Made by a program: the position numbers and the translations under genes | The notes under the pieces: generated by a model | Told to the model about the DNA's origin: nothing | The model's input: the letters and a program-made list of their open reading frames with translations, nothing else | Databases searched by the model: none | Origin: Deltaproteobacteria bacterium | GTDB lineage: Bacteria > Desulfobacterota > Desulfobacteria > Desulfobacterales > UBA5852 | Assembly: GCA_020444045.1 (NCBI GenBank) | Contig: JAHLLS010000021.1 | Span: 1 to 64,000 of the forward strand | Length of the DNA stretch: 64,000 nucleotides | Direction of reading: 5' to 3' | Shown here: positions 16,261-24,742 of the stretch, one piece after another | Position numbering within the stretch: position 1 is the first letter of the stretch | Layout of the letters: the number at the start of each line of letters is the position of its first letter

Positions 16261-17156
16261 AGCCTCCCCCCGAGGCTGTATCAGGCCTTAAAGCCTGGTG
16301 TCTGGCCATGCGCCCCCGAACCCTGCCGGCAGCCGTTGGCCCGGTGCTGGTCGGCACGGCCGCTGCCGCCGCCGACGGGGCATTTATGGGCGGCCCGGCC
16401 CTGGCGGCCCTTTCAGGCGCCCTGCTGCTTCAAATCGCCGTGAACCTTGCCAATGACTATTTTGACGGCCGCCGCGGGATCGATACGGAACACCGCGTGG
16501 GGCCCATCCGCGTCACCCAGAGCGGCCTGATTGCCCCTCAGCGGGTATTCCGGGCCATGTGGATCGTATTGGCCCTTGCGGGCATCTGCGGCGCCTACCT
16601 GGCAGCCGTCGGCGGGTGGCCGGTCATTGCCATCGGCCTGGCATCCATCGCCGGTGTGATCGGGTACAGCGGTGGACCTTACCCTTTGGCCTCCCATGGA
16701 CTGGGGGATCTGTTCGTATTCCTTTTCTTCGGTCCGGTGGCGGTCTGCGGCACCTATTTCGTGCAGGCCCTGACCCTCACGGGAACCGTCGTGATATGGG
16801 CGATTCCGCCGGGGCTGTTGATCGCCGCCATCCTGGTGGTCAACAACCTGCGCGACCGTGATACCGACCGCAAGGCCGGCAAACGAACCCTGGCAGTCAT
16901 CATCGGTCCCCACGCAACCCGGATGGAATATACGCTCCTTATCCTTTTGGCCTATGCCTTGCCGCCGGCTATGCTGGCCAGTGGCGCTGCCTTACCGATT
17001 ATTTTACTGCCGCTTTTGACGCTGCCGCTGGGGACGCATTGCATCTGGAAGATTTATCGTGAAACCGGGCGCGTCCTCAACGTTCGCCTCGGAGCCACCG
17101 CGATGCTTTCCCTGTGGTTCAGCCTGCTGCTGGCCATCGGTATTGCAGTGGCCTGA
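16257..17156 (+). CDS. menA: 1,4-dihydroxy-2-naphthoate polyprenyltransferase (MenA)
   Basis: 299 residues, polytopic, of the UbiA prenyltransferase superfamily. The first Asp-rich motif is NLANDYFD (63-70), followed by GRRGID; the second is NNLRDRDTDRKAGKRTLAV near 196-214. The NDYFD..GID arrangement and an early MRPRTLPAA are typical of MenA rather than UbiA. It transfers a polyprenyl chain to dihydroxynaphthoate in the membrane, giving the substrate of the preceding MenG. Overlaps that gene by four bases. No other men or mqn gene is in the window, so the route to the naphthoate precursor is not visible here. Confidence 0.85.
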   Translation: MKPPPEAVSGLKAWCLAMRPRTLPAAVGPVLVGTAAAAADGAFMGGPALAALSGALLLQIAVNLANDYFDGRRGIDTEHRVGPIRVTQSGLIAPQRVFRAMWIVLALAGICGAYLAAVGGWPVIAIGLASIAGVIGYSGGPYPLASHGLGDLFVFLFFGPVAVCGTYFVQALTLTGTVVIWAIPPGLLIAAILVVNNLRDRDTDRKAGKRTLAVIIGPHATRMEYTLLILLAYALPPAMLASGAALPIILLPLLTLPLGTHCIWKIYRETGRVLNVRLGATAMLSLWFSLLLAIGIAVA

Positions 17157-17195
17157 ACTGCCGCCCACAGCGCCATTATCTCCGGGAGTTCCACC

Positions 17196-17966
17196 ATGGT
17201 GGGAATCGACCTGCTCTTATCAGACCATCTGCTGCTGATCATTTTGATTCTGGGATGCGCCAGTTTCGTCCATGGCCTGTTGGGAATCGGTTTCCCGCTT
17301 CTTTCCACCCCGCTGATCGCGCTGTTTACCGATGTCCGAACGGCCATGCTCCTGCTGCTGGTGCCCACCATGGCCATCAATATCGCCAGCATGATCCGGG
17401 GTGGGCGCTGGGGCGAATCCATCGGACGCTACTGGCCGCTGGCCGTGTTCGTGGCGCTTGGCAGTATCGCCGGCACCTACCTGCTCGTCCTGGCGCCCCA
17501 GATTCCCTATAAGCTTTTAATGGCCGCCGTACTCCTGATATACTTAAATGTTCACCGCATGGGAGGGCGCCTGCCCTGGATCAACCGCTGGCCGCGGGTT
17601 TTCATGGTCCTGTTCGGTCTGTTGGCCGGGCTCCTGGCCGGCACCGTCAACGCGGCCATACCGGCCCTTATCATCTACGCACTGGAACTGCAGCTGCCGG
17701 CCAACGCCATGATCCAGGTGTTCAACCTGTGCTTCCTTTCCGGTAAGCTGTCCCAGGCCGCTGCGTTCAGTACGGCCGGATTCTTCACCTTCGAGGTCAT
17801 ACGGGCCACCCTGCCCCTGGCGCTCCTGGCCCTGATCGGGCTTTCGGGCGGGATGGTTCTCCGCAGCCGCATCGATACCCGCACCTACCGCCGCTGGCTG
17901 CGCTACGTGCTTTTGATCATTGCCATTCTGCTTATGGTTCAGTATGGGCTGGGAAGGATAGCCTGA
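17196..17966 (+). CDS. TauE/SafE-family (TSUP) membrane transporter
   Basis: 256 residues with about eight membrane helices. The glycine-rich FVHGLLGIGFPLLSTPLIAL near 23-42 matches the conserved N-terminal repeat of TauE/SafE proteins, and its second half has GLLAGLLAGTVNAAIPALIIY. Members export sulfite, sulfoacetate or other organic anions, or act in sulfur-compound traffic. It starts 40 bp after menA and is probably the last gene of the operon; ggagttccacc precedes ATG 17196. The pairing of a NitT/TauT importer and TSUP protein often means sulfonate use, which competes with the menaquinone explanation of this operon. Confidence 0.75.
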   Translation: MVGIDLLLSDHLLLIILILGCASFVHGLLGIGFPLLSTPLIALFTDVRTAMLLLLVPTMAINIASMIRGGRWGESIGRYWPLAVFVALGSIAGTYLLVLAPQIPYKLLMAAVLLIYLNVHRMGGRLPWINRWPRVFMVLFGLLAGLLAGTVNAAIPALIIYALELQLPANAMIQVFNLCFLSGKLSQAAAFSTAGFFTFEVIRATLPLALLALIGLSGGMVLRSRIDTRTYRRWLRYVLLIIAILLMVQYGLGRIA

Positions 17967-17985
17967 AACACCGTTTTCTTGACTG

Positions 17986-18996
17986 TCATGACGCTTTCCC
18001 GTCGTCCCGCCCGGACAGATCCTCGGCGAGCTCTTCGATCAGTGCCGCCAGTTTCCTGGAATCGTGGCGCACCACCCCGCCGGTGGTATCCAGCAGATCG
18101 GCCGCCACCAATCGTCGATCGGCCCACCAGTCGTCGGTCGTGTCCACGACGACAACCTCGGCCTTCTGCTCACGATAGGCCGTCAAAAGGGAAGCGTTGG
18201 GTTTGGCCGAATTGATGATGATGCCGTCCAGTCGTCGCTGGAGAACCTTTTCAAGCTCGATGACAAAGTCCCGCGCTTTGAACCGATGGGTTTCACCGTA
18301 TTTGGTCATCACATTGATGACGAAAAAGATGGGAGCCGTGGCAGACCGCAGCGCCTCGGTAACACCGGGCACGATCAAATTGGGCAGGATACTGGTGAAA
18401 AGGTCGCCCGGCCCGAGGATGATGAGTTCCGCCGCCTTGATAGCTTTGATAACCGGTGGATAGACACGCACCTGGTCACTGTGGTGCGGCACCAGGTAGA
18501 CATCGCGGATTTTTTCGCGCTGGGTGCCGCGCGGCATGTCGATGGCCTGCTCGCCGTAGATGCGGCTGCCGTCGGTCAGTTCCGCCACCAAGGTGGCTTT
18601 GTCGGTCGTGACCGGCAAGATGCGGCCCTTTACGTCCAGGATTTCCGCCAGGGCTTGAACACCGGACGTGAAGCTGCCGGTGTAGCGTGAAAGCATGGTC
18701 AACAGCATATTGCCGGCGTTGTGTCCGCGCAGGCGCCGATCTTCGCGAAAACGTTTCAGCAAAAAATAGCGCGCGAACTCTTGGTGGGGCGAAAGGGCCA
18801 GGATACATTTCAACAAATCCCCGGGGGGCAGAATGCCGTATTCACCCCGCAGGCGGCCGGTGCTGCCGCCGCTGTCCACCATGGAGACGACGGACGTAAT
18901 CGCAAACCGGCCCGAAATCCGCAGCCCGGAGAGCAGCACAAACTGACCGCTGCCGCCGCCAATGGTTACCGTTTGCGTTTTTTTCACAAGCCCCAT
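17986..18996 (-). CDS. yvcK: YvcK/CofD-like protein (gluconeogenesis factor family)
   Basis: 336 residues. Starts with VTIGGGSGQFVLLSGLR (10-26), followed by VVSMVDSGGSTGRLR, the two signatures of the YvcK/CofD-like Rossmann family. Further motifs are HNAGNML and ILGPGDLFTSILPNLIVPGV. Bacillus YvcK binds UDP-sugars and is needed for growth on gluconeogenic carbon and for cell shape; the role in this organism is inferred from the family. Start ATG 18996 is conventional. It converges on the TSUP gene with only 19 bp between stops. The next minus-strand gene upstream, a LuxR regulator, ends about 150 bp away. Confidence 0.85.
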   Translation of the reverse strand: MGLVKKTQTVTIGGGSGQFVLLSGLRISGRFAITSVVSMVDSGGSTGRLRGEYGILPPGDLLKCILALSPHQEFARYFLLKRFREDRRLRGHNAGNMLLTMLSRYTGSFTSGVQALAEILDVKGRILPVTTDKATLVAELTDGSRIYGEQAIDMPRGTQREKIRDVYLVPHHSDQVRVYPPVIKAIKAAELIILGPGDLFTSILPNLIVPGVTEALRSATAPIFFVINVMTKYGETHRFKARDFVIELEKVLQRRLDGIIINSAKPNASLLTAYREQKAEVVVVDTTDDWWADRRLVAADLLDTTGGVVRHDSRKLAALIEELAEDLSGRDDGKAS

Positions 18997-19150
18997 CCTT
19001 TCGTCAAACCGTTATCGGCATCGGGCTTTTACCTGACAAGCACCGGGTTGCCCGACACAACGAGCGGGGATTGCCGCCGCCGGCGGGCCCGGATAGCCCC
19101 TGACGGGTGGATCCGCAGGGTCTATTTTACCATGAGAGGGCGATCGCCGG

Positions 19151-20443
19151 TCAAGACTTCACGCTCCGGTTCGGAATGCCATCCGGAATAGCCAGCAGCG
19201 CCGTTCGCAGGTTGCGCCGCCGTCCCTGGATGCCCAGTTTCGCACGCAGCCGACCACGATAGGACTCAACCGTGCGAACGGATAGACCCAACTGGTCCGC
19301 AATCGCCCCCGAACAGACGCCATTGCGGATGAGACGTGCGATCCTGATTTCCTGGGGCGTCAGTCCATAACGATGCAAATCAAGACGCGGCGCAAGCTCT
19401 TTGGTCAAGGTATCGATTCGGTAGGTGAGGCCATCGATCCAGCCCCGTTGAACAGGGGACCGAACCTCCCCCTCGATCAACCGCACCAGGGGTTTCAGGA
19501 GCGTTTGGATATTGTGAAGCGCATTTTCTTCCAATTCCATTTGATCCTCGCTGCTTTTCCGCATCAGGATCTGCAATTCCCGATTGTGCCTTTCAATTTC
19601 CCGCATTTTTTTCACCAGCGCTTTCTGGTGCGCCTGCAATATCGCCATCAGATCCCGGTGTTCTGCCAGAAACTGGTCCATATCCGCCTTCAGTACCCCG
19701 ATCGCTTCATAGACCGGATGCAGAGCGCTGCGATGCGTGATGGCGGGATCTTCCGGAATGCCGGGTTTTTCCAGATCGATGGCCCCCAGATGCGCCAGAA
19801 GACCATTCACTTGAACGCTCAGGGTATCTTCCGAATCCATGGCCATTAGAGGTTCGGATGCTGAAAGATCCTGCGTGGTCTTCGGCAGCGCTCCGGGTCG
19901 TCGGCGTGCAGGCAGGGAACGCACCGGCATGTCGGCCACGCCATGATCGCGCAGCATCGCCAGCGCCTTGGTCACGGCATCCTCGTACCGCGCGACCATG
20001 CAGACCTTGTACCGATGCAGGTGCAGTTGACGGGATAGATTAAAGCTGAGCCGAAAAAAAGGCGGCATACCATAGGGAAACGATCCCAGGAGACCTTTCA
20101 GGGTGTTGGTAAACTGCAGATAGCAGCGACGCGCGCTGGCAGAGCCCCCCGTTGTATGCTCGAAGCTTTCGATAAAAACAAAAGGCGCGTCTCCGTGAAG
20201 CGTTTCCGCCTTGATCGCGGCCGCCAGGGCGACGGCCTGCTGCATGTCGGCTTCGGTCACGTAGCCACGCGGAATGACCCAGAAAAGGTTGCTGCCGATC
20301 CGGGCAAAGGTTGTACGATAGGTATGCGCAGGGTTCGTATAGACCCATTCCGGGCGGGATCGAATCGGCAGGCCGGTATGGGGGCAAACAGGTGGCAAGG
20401 CTTCCGGGGTGTTCGGCACGAGACTGTTGCCGGGGCAGATCAT
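19151..20443 (-). CDS. LuxR-type regulator with uncharacterised N-terminal domain (paralogue B)
   Basis: 430 residues. The N-terminal part opens CPHTGLPIRSRPEWVYTNP and predicts an alpha/beta domain (WVIPRGYVTEADM, FVFIESFEHTTGGSASARR). Residues about 250-340 are a coiled coil (HQKALVKKMREIERHNRELQ). The C-terminal 65 residues are a LuxR/GerE helix-turn-helix (LTPQEIRIARLIRNGVCSG, then LGLSVRTVESYRGRLRAKL). The protein shares this three-part plan with the gene just upstream. ATG 20443 overlaps that gene's stop (ATGA), so they are translationally coupled. There is no receiver or known ligand-binding domain; the input is unknown. Confidence 0.8.
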   Translation of the reverse strand: MICPGNSLVPNTPEALPPVCPHTGLPIRSRPEWVYTNPAHTYRTTFARIGSNLFWVIPRGYVTEADMQQAVALAAAIKAETLHGDAPFVFIESFEHTTGGSASARRCYLQFTNTLKGLLGSFPYGMPPFFRLSFNLSRQLHLHRYKVCMVARYEDAVTKALAMLRDHGVADMPVRSLPARRRPGALPKTTQDLSASEPLMAMDSEDTLSVQVNGLLAHLGAIDLEKPGIPEDPAITHRSALHPVYEAIGVLKADMDQFLAEHRDLMAILQAHQKALVKKMREIERHNRELQILMRKSSEDQMELEENALHNIQTLLKPLVRLIEGEVRSPVQRGWIDGLTYRIDTLTKELAPRLDLHRYGLTPQEIRIARLIRNGVCSGAIADQLGLSVRTVESYRGRLRAKLGIQGRRRNLRTALLAIPDGIPNRSVKS

Positions 20444-21708
20444 GGCATTCTCCCGGCAGGCGCCCGACCGCCCGTTTCTGACCGGGTCAACCAGCCTTGC
20501 AACGTCGCGTGGCGTCCCTTCAGACCCGCTTTGCCCCGCATGCGCTGGCAATGGTTCTCGATAGTGCGTCGTGAAAGCTGCAAAAGTTCGGCGATCTCCC
20601 GCGGCTTGAGTCCGGAGCTGATCAGGAAGGCTATCAGGTTTTCCCTTGCGGTAAACGGTGTTTGCAGCCGATGGGGGTCGTATGGCGGGCGCGTTCCGAT
20701 CTGCGCGGTCACATCCCGCAGCAGGCGCATCAGAACACGCTGTCGAGGCGACGGTGATATTCGGTCGAGTTCATTCACCAGCGGCGCCAACAGATCGTAA
20801 AACCGATCTTTGATGCGCATCGCGAGGCGCTGGCGTTCTTTTTCCCGGGCGGCCAGCAGGATCTGGCGGGTGGTGTGGGTTTCGCTGAGCATCACCTGTT
20901 TTTCGATCAGTTCCTTTTGCTGCGCTTCCAGGTTTTCGCGGGCCTTTCGATGACGGTGAAGGATCGCCTGCATATCGTCACGCAGCAGGGATAGCGCATC
21001 AAAGACCGAACGAAAGGGGTGGTTCCGGGGAATCTCCCGGAAGTTCGATGCAAGGCCGTATGTCTCCAGGTTGATGTTGCCCACATATTCCAGCAATTCT
21101 CCTGTATAGCGGGCAATAGGCGCCGCGCCCCCTGACCGGTGGACCGCCGCCGCGGTGTCGGCGTCATAGGGGGAGATTTCGGACGTCATTTCTGGCGCGT
21201 CCACCTCGGGCACCATTTGCCGCAACCGGTCATGAGCGATGGCGACTGCCTCCGCATAATTCGCAGCAACCCGCACATCAAAATGGAACAGACCGAGGCG
21301 GCGGCTTAAATCGAACCCCAAGCGAAAAATGGTCGTCGGATGATAGACGATGTAAGCCTTCAAGCGCTGTTGTCGGCGCAACGTCCGGATAATGAAGCGA
21401 CGGGCATCTAACGTCGCCCCCGTAACAGCTGAAAAGTCGTCAATGGCAATGAAGGTGGATTTCTCCGGCAGCATGGTAAAAAGAACATCCTCGACAAGGG
21501 CCATTCCTTTCTGCGCATGCCGCAAAAGCACGTACCCCTGCGGTTGCAACCACACGATCCGTTCACCGATAAAACTGACCCGCAAGCGGTAACCGCCTCC
21601 CGGGCTGGTATAGGTCCAGCTGGAATGGCTGAATACCGGCAAACCGGTGACAGGGCAGTGATGCGGGAGGGGAACGTCAAGATGTGGCGTTACACGGGAT
21701 GAACGCAT
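20440..21708 (-). CDS. LuxR-type regulator with uncharacterised N-terminal domain (paralogue A)
   Basis: 422 residues, same plan as its downstream paralogue. The N-terminus has HHCPVTGLPVFSHSSWTYTSP, then IVWLQPQGYVLLRHAQKGM and FIAIDDFSAVTGATLDARRF. A coiled coil lies around 245-310 (RHRKARENLEAQQKELIEKQ). The C-terminal LuxR HTH has FTARENLIAFLISSGLKPRE and LLQLSRRTIENHCQRMRGK. CPxTGLPxxxxxxWxYTxP is shared by the two proteins, which marks a common sensor fold. The gene starts 12 bp after the stop of the twin-NosL gene, so all three are probably one transcript, and the regulators may respond to what that protein handles. Confidence 0.8.
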   Translation of the reverse strand: MRSSRVTPHLDVPLPHHCPVTGLPVFSHSSWTYTSPGGGYRLRVSFIGERIVWLQPQGYVLLRHAQKGMALVEDVLFTMLPEKSTFIAIDDFSAVTGATLDARRFIIRTLRRQQRLKAYIVYHPTTIFRLGFDLSRRLGLFHFDVRVAANYAEAVAIAHDRLRQMVPEVDAPEMTSEISPYDADTAAAVHRSGGAAPIARYTGELLEYVGNINLETYGLASNFREIPRNHPFRSVFDALSLLRDDMQAILHRHRKARENLEAQQKELIEKQVMLSETHTTRQILLAAREKERQRLAMRIKDRFYDLLAPLVNELDRISPSPRQRVLMRLLRDVTAQIGTRPPYDPHRLQTPFTARENLIAFLISSGLKPREIAELLQLSRRTIENHCQRMRGKAGLKGRHATLQGWLTRSETGGRAPAGRMP

Positions 21709-21720
21709 GTATGGGGCACC

Positions 21721-22644
21721 CTAAAAAGATTGTGCTTCGACCTGCTCAAAGATCACCACCTGCCCCCCTTCAGCACGTGCAAAAGCCATTGCCTGATCCC
21801 GGCGGTCGAAGGCGATGGCTTCGGTCCCCATCGGGCCCATTGTGCCAGAACCGATCACGTAATAGGCGGTCGATCCGCTAATCCAGCGCCCGGAGGCATA
21901 ATCGGTGACCCAGATCATGCCGGATCGTTCGGCCATTGGCCGACGATTCTGGGGGGCGGCCAACCAGCCAAACAGGCAATGGGTCGAGCAGAAATGGTCG
22001 ATATGTCCGTTTTTGGAGGCCACCTGGCTGCGATGGCGCGGATACCGCGCGGGATACATGCGGCACACCACGCATTCGTCCTGCATATCAGCCGGGAGAA
22101 CGATTTTGCCTTTGACAAGACGCTTGCGGTCGATCATAGCGTTTTCTTTGTCGAGTGCCTGGCGGGCCAGTTGGAAGGTCGTCCCGTAATCGGCAACCTC
22201 GCCGCCACAGGTGCGCGCAAAGTCGTCTGCGGCGGACCGACCGAGGAAAGCCGCTTTGCTCAGCATGGTCATGGTGCCGCCGGCCGACGAGCCGACCACG
22301 TACCAGGCCGCTGCAGCAGGCACCATGCCGCGCGGCTGAAGATACAGGGCCGTCTGAACGTCCTGCGGGGCCTGGCCGGATTTCACCGCCATGTCCGCCA
22401 GACAGTGGAAGGAACAGGCCTCACGCACGCCGTCCTCCAGGCGAAAAGTCTTCCATGTGCGCGCCCACATGGATTGCACCATGCCGCAGTTGGGGCATCG
22501 CCCGTGCAAGGCGGGGTCGGGAGGCGACAGCGGATGTACAACCCGGCAATCCGTATCCGCAACCAGCGACCAGGGGAAAACGAGTGACGCAATTGTTAAG
22601 CAGGTTCCATGGGCGATAAACAGCCGACGACTCATTCGATTCAT
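21721..22644 (-). CDS. Tat-exported protein with two NosL-like domains
   Basis: About 307 residues. The start MNRMSRRLFIAHGTCLTIAS has a twin-arginine motif (SRRLFI) and a hydrophobic segment, so export by Tat is likely. Two similar metal-site modules follow: CPNCGMVQSMWARTWKTF (C50, C53, M55) with FHCLADM, and CVVCRMYPARYPRH with HFCSTHCLFGWL. NosL is a Cu(I)-binding lipoprotein that delivers copper to nitrous-oxide reductase; here no lipobox is present and the domain is doubled. No nos genes are nearby. Periplasmic copper handling is an inference from the family. I take ATG 22644 because it places the Tat motif at the N-terminus. Followed after 12 bp by the paired LuxR genes. Confidence 0.75.
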   Translation of the reverse strand: MNRMSRRLFIAHGTCLTIASLVFPWSLVADTDCRVVHPLSPPDPALHGRCPNCGMVQSMWARTWKTFRLEDGVREACSFHCLADMAVKSGQAPQDVQTALYLQPRGMVPAAAAWYVVGSSAGGTMTMLSKAAFLGRSAADDFARTCGGEVADYGTTFQLARQALDKENAMIDRKRLVKGKIVLPADMQDECVVCRMYPARYPRHRSQVASKNGHIDHFCSTHCLFGWLAAPQNRRPMAERSGMIWVTDYASGRWISGSTAYYVIGSGTMGPMGTEAIAFDRRDQAMAFARAEGGQVVIFEQVEAQSF

Positions 22645-22732
22645 TGCGATCTCCCTTCGTTTGCGATAATCCGTCATTTTTCTGTTCAGGATAACCGGAT
22701 ATGATCCAAAAATACAACCCGGGGGTGCTCCA

Positions 22733-22758
22733 GGCCGGTGGCAAAAAAGCCCACGGCC
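22733..22758 (-). terminator. Possible terminator hairpin after yceD
   Basis: ggccggtggc (22733-22742) and gcccacggcc (22749-22758) pair at 8 of 10 positions around six A/T bases, between the yceD and NosL-like genes. No clear T run follows on the minus strand. Confidence 0.3.
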
Positions 22759-22785
22759 ATCACGTTCCACAAATCCATGGATCGC

Positions 22786-23334
22786 TCATGAATCAAACTT
22801 CAGGGTTTTCAGGATGGCCAGGCGCGGGTCGACGTCATCCCCGCGGCAATCGCAAGGCCCGTCGTTCAGGTTCGCCCCGCAGCGCGCGCACAGCCCATGG
22901 CAATCCTGCCGGCAGATCGGCTGCATGGGAATCGCCAGGATGACCTGCTCCTGAATGATAGCCCGGAAATCGATTTGATCGCCTTCAAACAGGACCACCC
23001 CCAATTCCTCCGCCTGCAGTTCTCGGGCTTCAGGCGGCGAATCCGTCTCGTCGCCGGGAATGTGGCGTGCGAAGGTCAGCCGGAACCTATTCCGCAAGGG
23101 GCATTCGGTATCCGCCAGACAGCGACTGCAGGCCAGGATCACCTTGCCCGTGATGCGACCTTCGACCTGAAACATGCCGACCGACGGCATTACCCGCAGG
23201 CTTACCGTCAGCGGTCCTTCGAAACGACAGTCTTCATTTTGCTGCAGGGCAGCCAGATCCGGCAACTTTCCGGGATCGATGCGATCTTCCAGCCGAAGCC
23301 CTTCGGCAGATAAATTCGCGACATGAATTTGCAT
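22786..23334 (-). CDS. yceD: YceD/DUF177 family protein
   Basis: 182 residues. It has the DUF177 features: ILACSRCLADTECPLRNRFRLTF near 90-112 and a C-terminal zinc-type cluster (PICRQDCHGLCARCGANLND, then CDC). YceD proteins are normally encoded directly before rpmF (ribosomal protein L32) and take part in 23S rRNA or large-subunit accumulation. Here the next gene is the NosL-like one and the 141-bp gap has no room for an L32 gene. ATG 23334 gives a normal-length protein, with aggtaggg ahead of it. Confidence 0.8.
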   Translation of the reverse strand: MQIHVANLSAEGLRLEDRIDPGKLPDLAALQQNEDCRFEGPLTVSLRVMPSVGMFQVEGRITGKVILACSRCLADTECPLRNRFRLTFARHIPGDETDSPPEARELQAEELGVVLFEGDQIDFRAIIQEQVILAIPMQPICRQDCHGLCARCGANLNDGPCDCRGDDVDPRLAILKTLKFDS

Positions 23335-23408
23335 GACCCTACCTCGATATAGCAGTTGGCGGCGTCCCGAACCGATCAGCCCCTGGCGTCCCGGCAGGGG
23401 CTCAAGGG

Positions 23409-24017
23409 TCAGGGCACCGTGGCCAGCCTCAAAAACACCAGCACCACCCCAAGGAAAAGATACGCCAACACAACGGAGACGAGGCCGAATTTCAACCAGG
23501 CACACCCGGCCGCCAGAACCGCATGCCAGTCTTCACCGCGCCCGACCAGCAGCTGGATCAACGCCATGTTTTCGACCGTATCCAGGCAAGCGGCACACCA
23601 TGCCCCGCCCGCCATAAGGCAACCCAAGGTCCCCATCCATGGTCGACGAGGCCTCATCCGAGCGGCGACCATGCGGCAGGCAGTGGCGAGTGTGCAGGCG
23701 TATGCCATCAGGAAAAAAAAGTCGATCCCCAGGCTGATACCGGCCTGAATGCGGGCCGGGCCGTCCCAGGACCCCATGATCTTTTCCGCTCCGGCCAGCG
23801 TGCCCGCCAGCTCAAAGGATATAATGCCGGCAGGTGCTTCAGGGGTCTTCAAGGCGTTGTCCAGAACGGTCATGCCTAGTATCAGCAAAAAGCTCAGCCC
23901 TGCGCCGACGACCAGCGTGAATCGCGATCGTTTATCGGCATCACGCCGGTCCGGCAGTATCGGCTGCTTTGATGCGCGCGTTGGTGACCCCGGTTGATGG
24001 TTGCATGATTTCGGCAT
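23409..24017 (-). CDS. Four-helix membrane protein, unrecognised
   Basis: About 202 residues from ATG 24017. A 32-residue hydrophilic N-terminus precedes four hydrophobic segments: near 34-54 (TLVVGAGLSFLLILGMTVLD), 93-115, 125-145 and 175-198. No family signature stands out. A polar stretch between helices 1 and 2 (AGAEKIMGSWDGPARIQAG) would be periplasmic if the N-terminus is cytoplasmic. Longer starts at 24041 and 24107 are possible, the latter overlapping the thioesterase gene. It sits between thioesterase and yceD genes on the same strand. Confidence 0.6.
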   Translation of the reverse strand: MPKSCNHQPGSPTRASKQPILPDRRDADKRSRFTLVVGAGLSFLLILGMTVLDNALKTPEAPAGIISFELAGTLAGAEKIMGSWDGPARIQAGISLGIDFFFLMAYACTLATACRMVAARMRPRRPWMGTLGCLMAGGAWCAACLDTVENMALIQLLVGRGEDWHAVLAAGCAWLKFGLVSVVLAYLFLGVVLVFLRLATVP

Positions 24018-24060
24018 GTAGATTTTCCAGATGACCACCATCTGCAGATGGCGGGCGTCG

Positions 24061-24531
24061 TCAGCGGGGCAGGAGGTGTTCCGGCACCTGGACCGCCACG
24101 ACTTCACCGGTGGCGCAAACCTGGCCGGCGGCGATCAGGCGGGACGCCACCACCACCTTGCGGCCCTTGATCTCTTTGATAACGGCGCGGACTTCAAGCG
24201 TTTCGTCGATCGGCGTGGGTTTGAGATAGGTGACATGCAGCGATGCCGTCAAAAACCGTGTCGATGCGTGCGCTTCACTGTCGGATACTTCCGCGCGTCG
24301 GGCGGCGGCCGAAGCCGTTCCAGTGCTGTGACAGTCGATCAAAGATGCGATCAACCCACCATAGACATAACCGGGGATCGCGGTGTGATAGGGTTCGGGG
24401 GTATACCGGCAGACCGCTTCTTCGCCTTCCCAGTAGCTTTTTATCTGGAGTCCGTGCGGGTTGAGCCGGCCACAGCCGTAGCAATGGCTTACATCGTCGG
24501 GATAACTGTCCTGGAAGGCCTCTGTCGTCAT
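24061..24531 (-). CDS. Hotdog-fold thioesterase (PaaI/YbgC-like)
   Basis: 156 residues. Hotdog pattern with HTAIPGYVYGGLIASLIDCHS near 48-68, where an active-site Asp/Glu is expected, and a central beta sheet (LHVTYLKPTPIDETLEVRA). The N-terminal CYGCGRLNPHGLQI is typical of a subfamily of PaaI-like acyl-CoA thioesterases. It probably hydrolyses an acyl-CoA; the chain specificity is unknown. ATG 24531 is preceded by aaaggggtg. Same strand as, and 210 bp downstream of, the Lon-type protease gene. Confidence 0.75.
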   Translation of the reverse strand: MTTEAFQDSYPDDVSHCYGCGRLNPHGLQIKSYWEGEEAVCRYTPEPYHTAIPGYVYGGLIASLIDCHSTGTASAAARRAEVSDSEAHASTRFLTASLHVTYLKPTPIDETLEVRAVIKEIKGRKVVVASRLIAAGQVCATGEVVAVQVPEHLLPR

Positions 24532-24742
24532 GTTTCACCCCTTTCATTGCTCATGACATATCGGTGTTGTCATCGATCAGCTCACCATCCAAGCGGAACG
24601 CCGTGGGGCCCTCCTAAACAGGGTGCGTCGATGTTGCTATTTCTGTATCGCAAACACAACGGAATGAAAAGCGGAAGGCAGGCGATGGGCGGGAAAAATG
24701 TCGACAACACTTCCGGTGGCGGTCGTTTCGATCCAGGCAGCG

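Noticed and set aside
17026..17046. A gggacgca string that resembles the c-di-GMP riboswitch core
   Set aside because: Lies inside menA coding sequence with no flanking stems or the ggcaaacc part.
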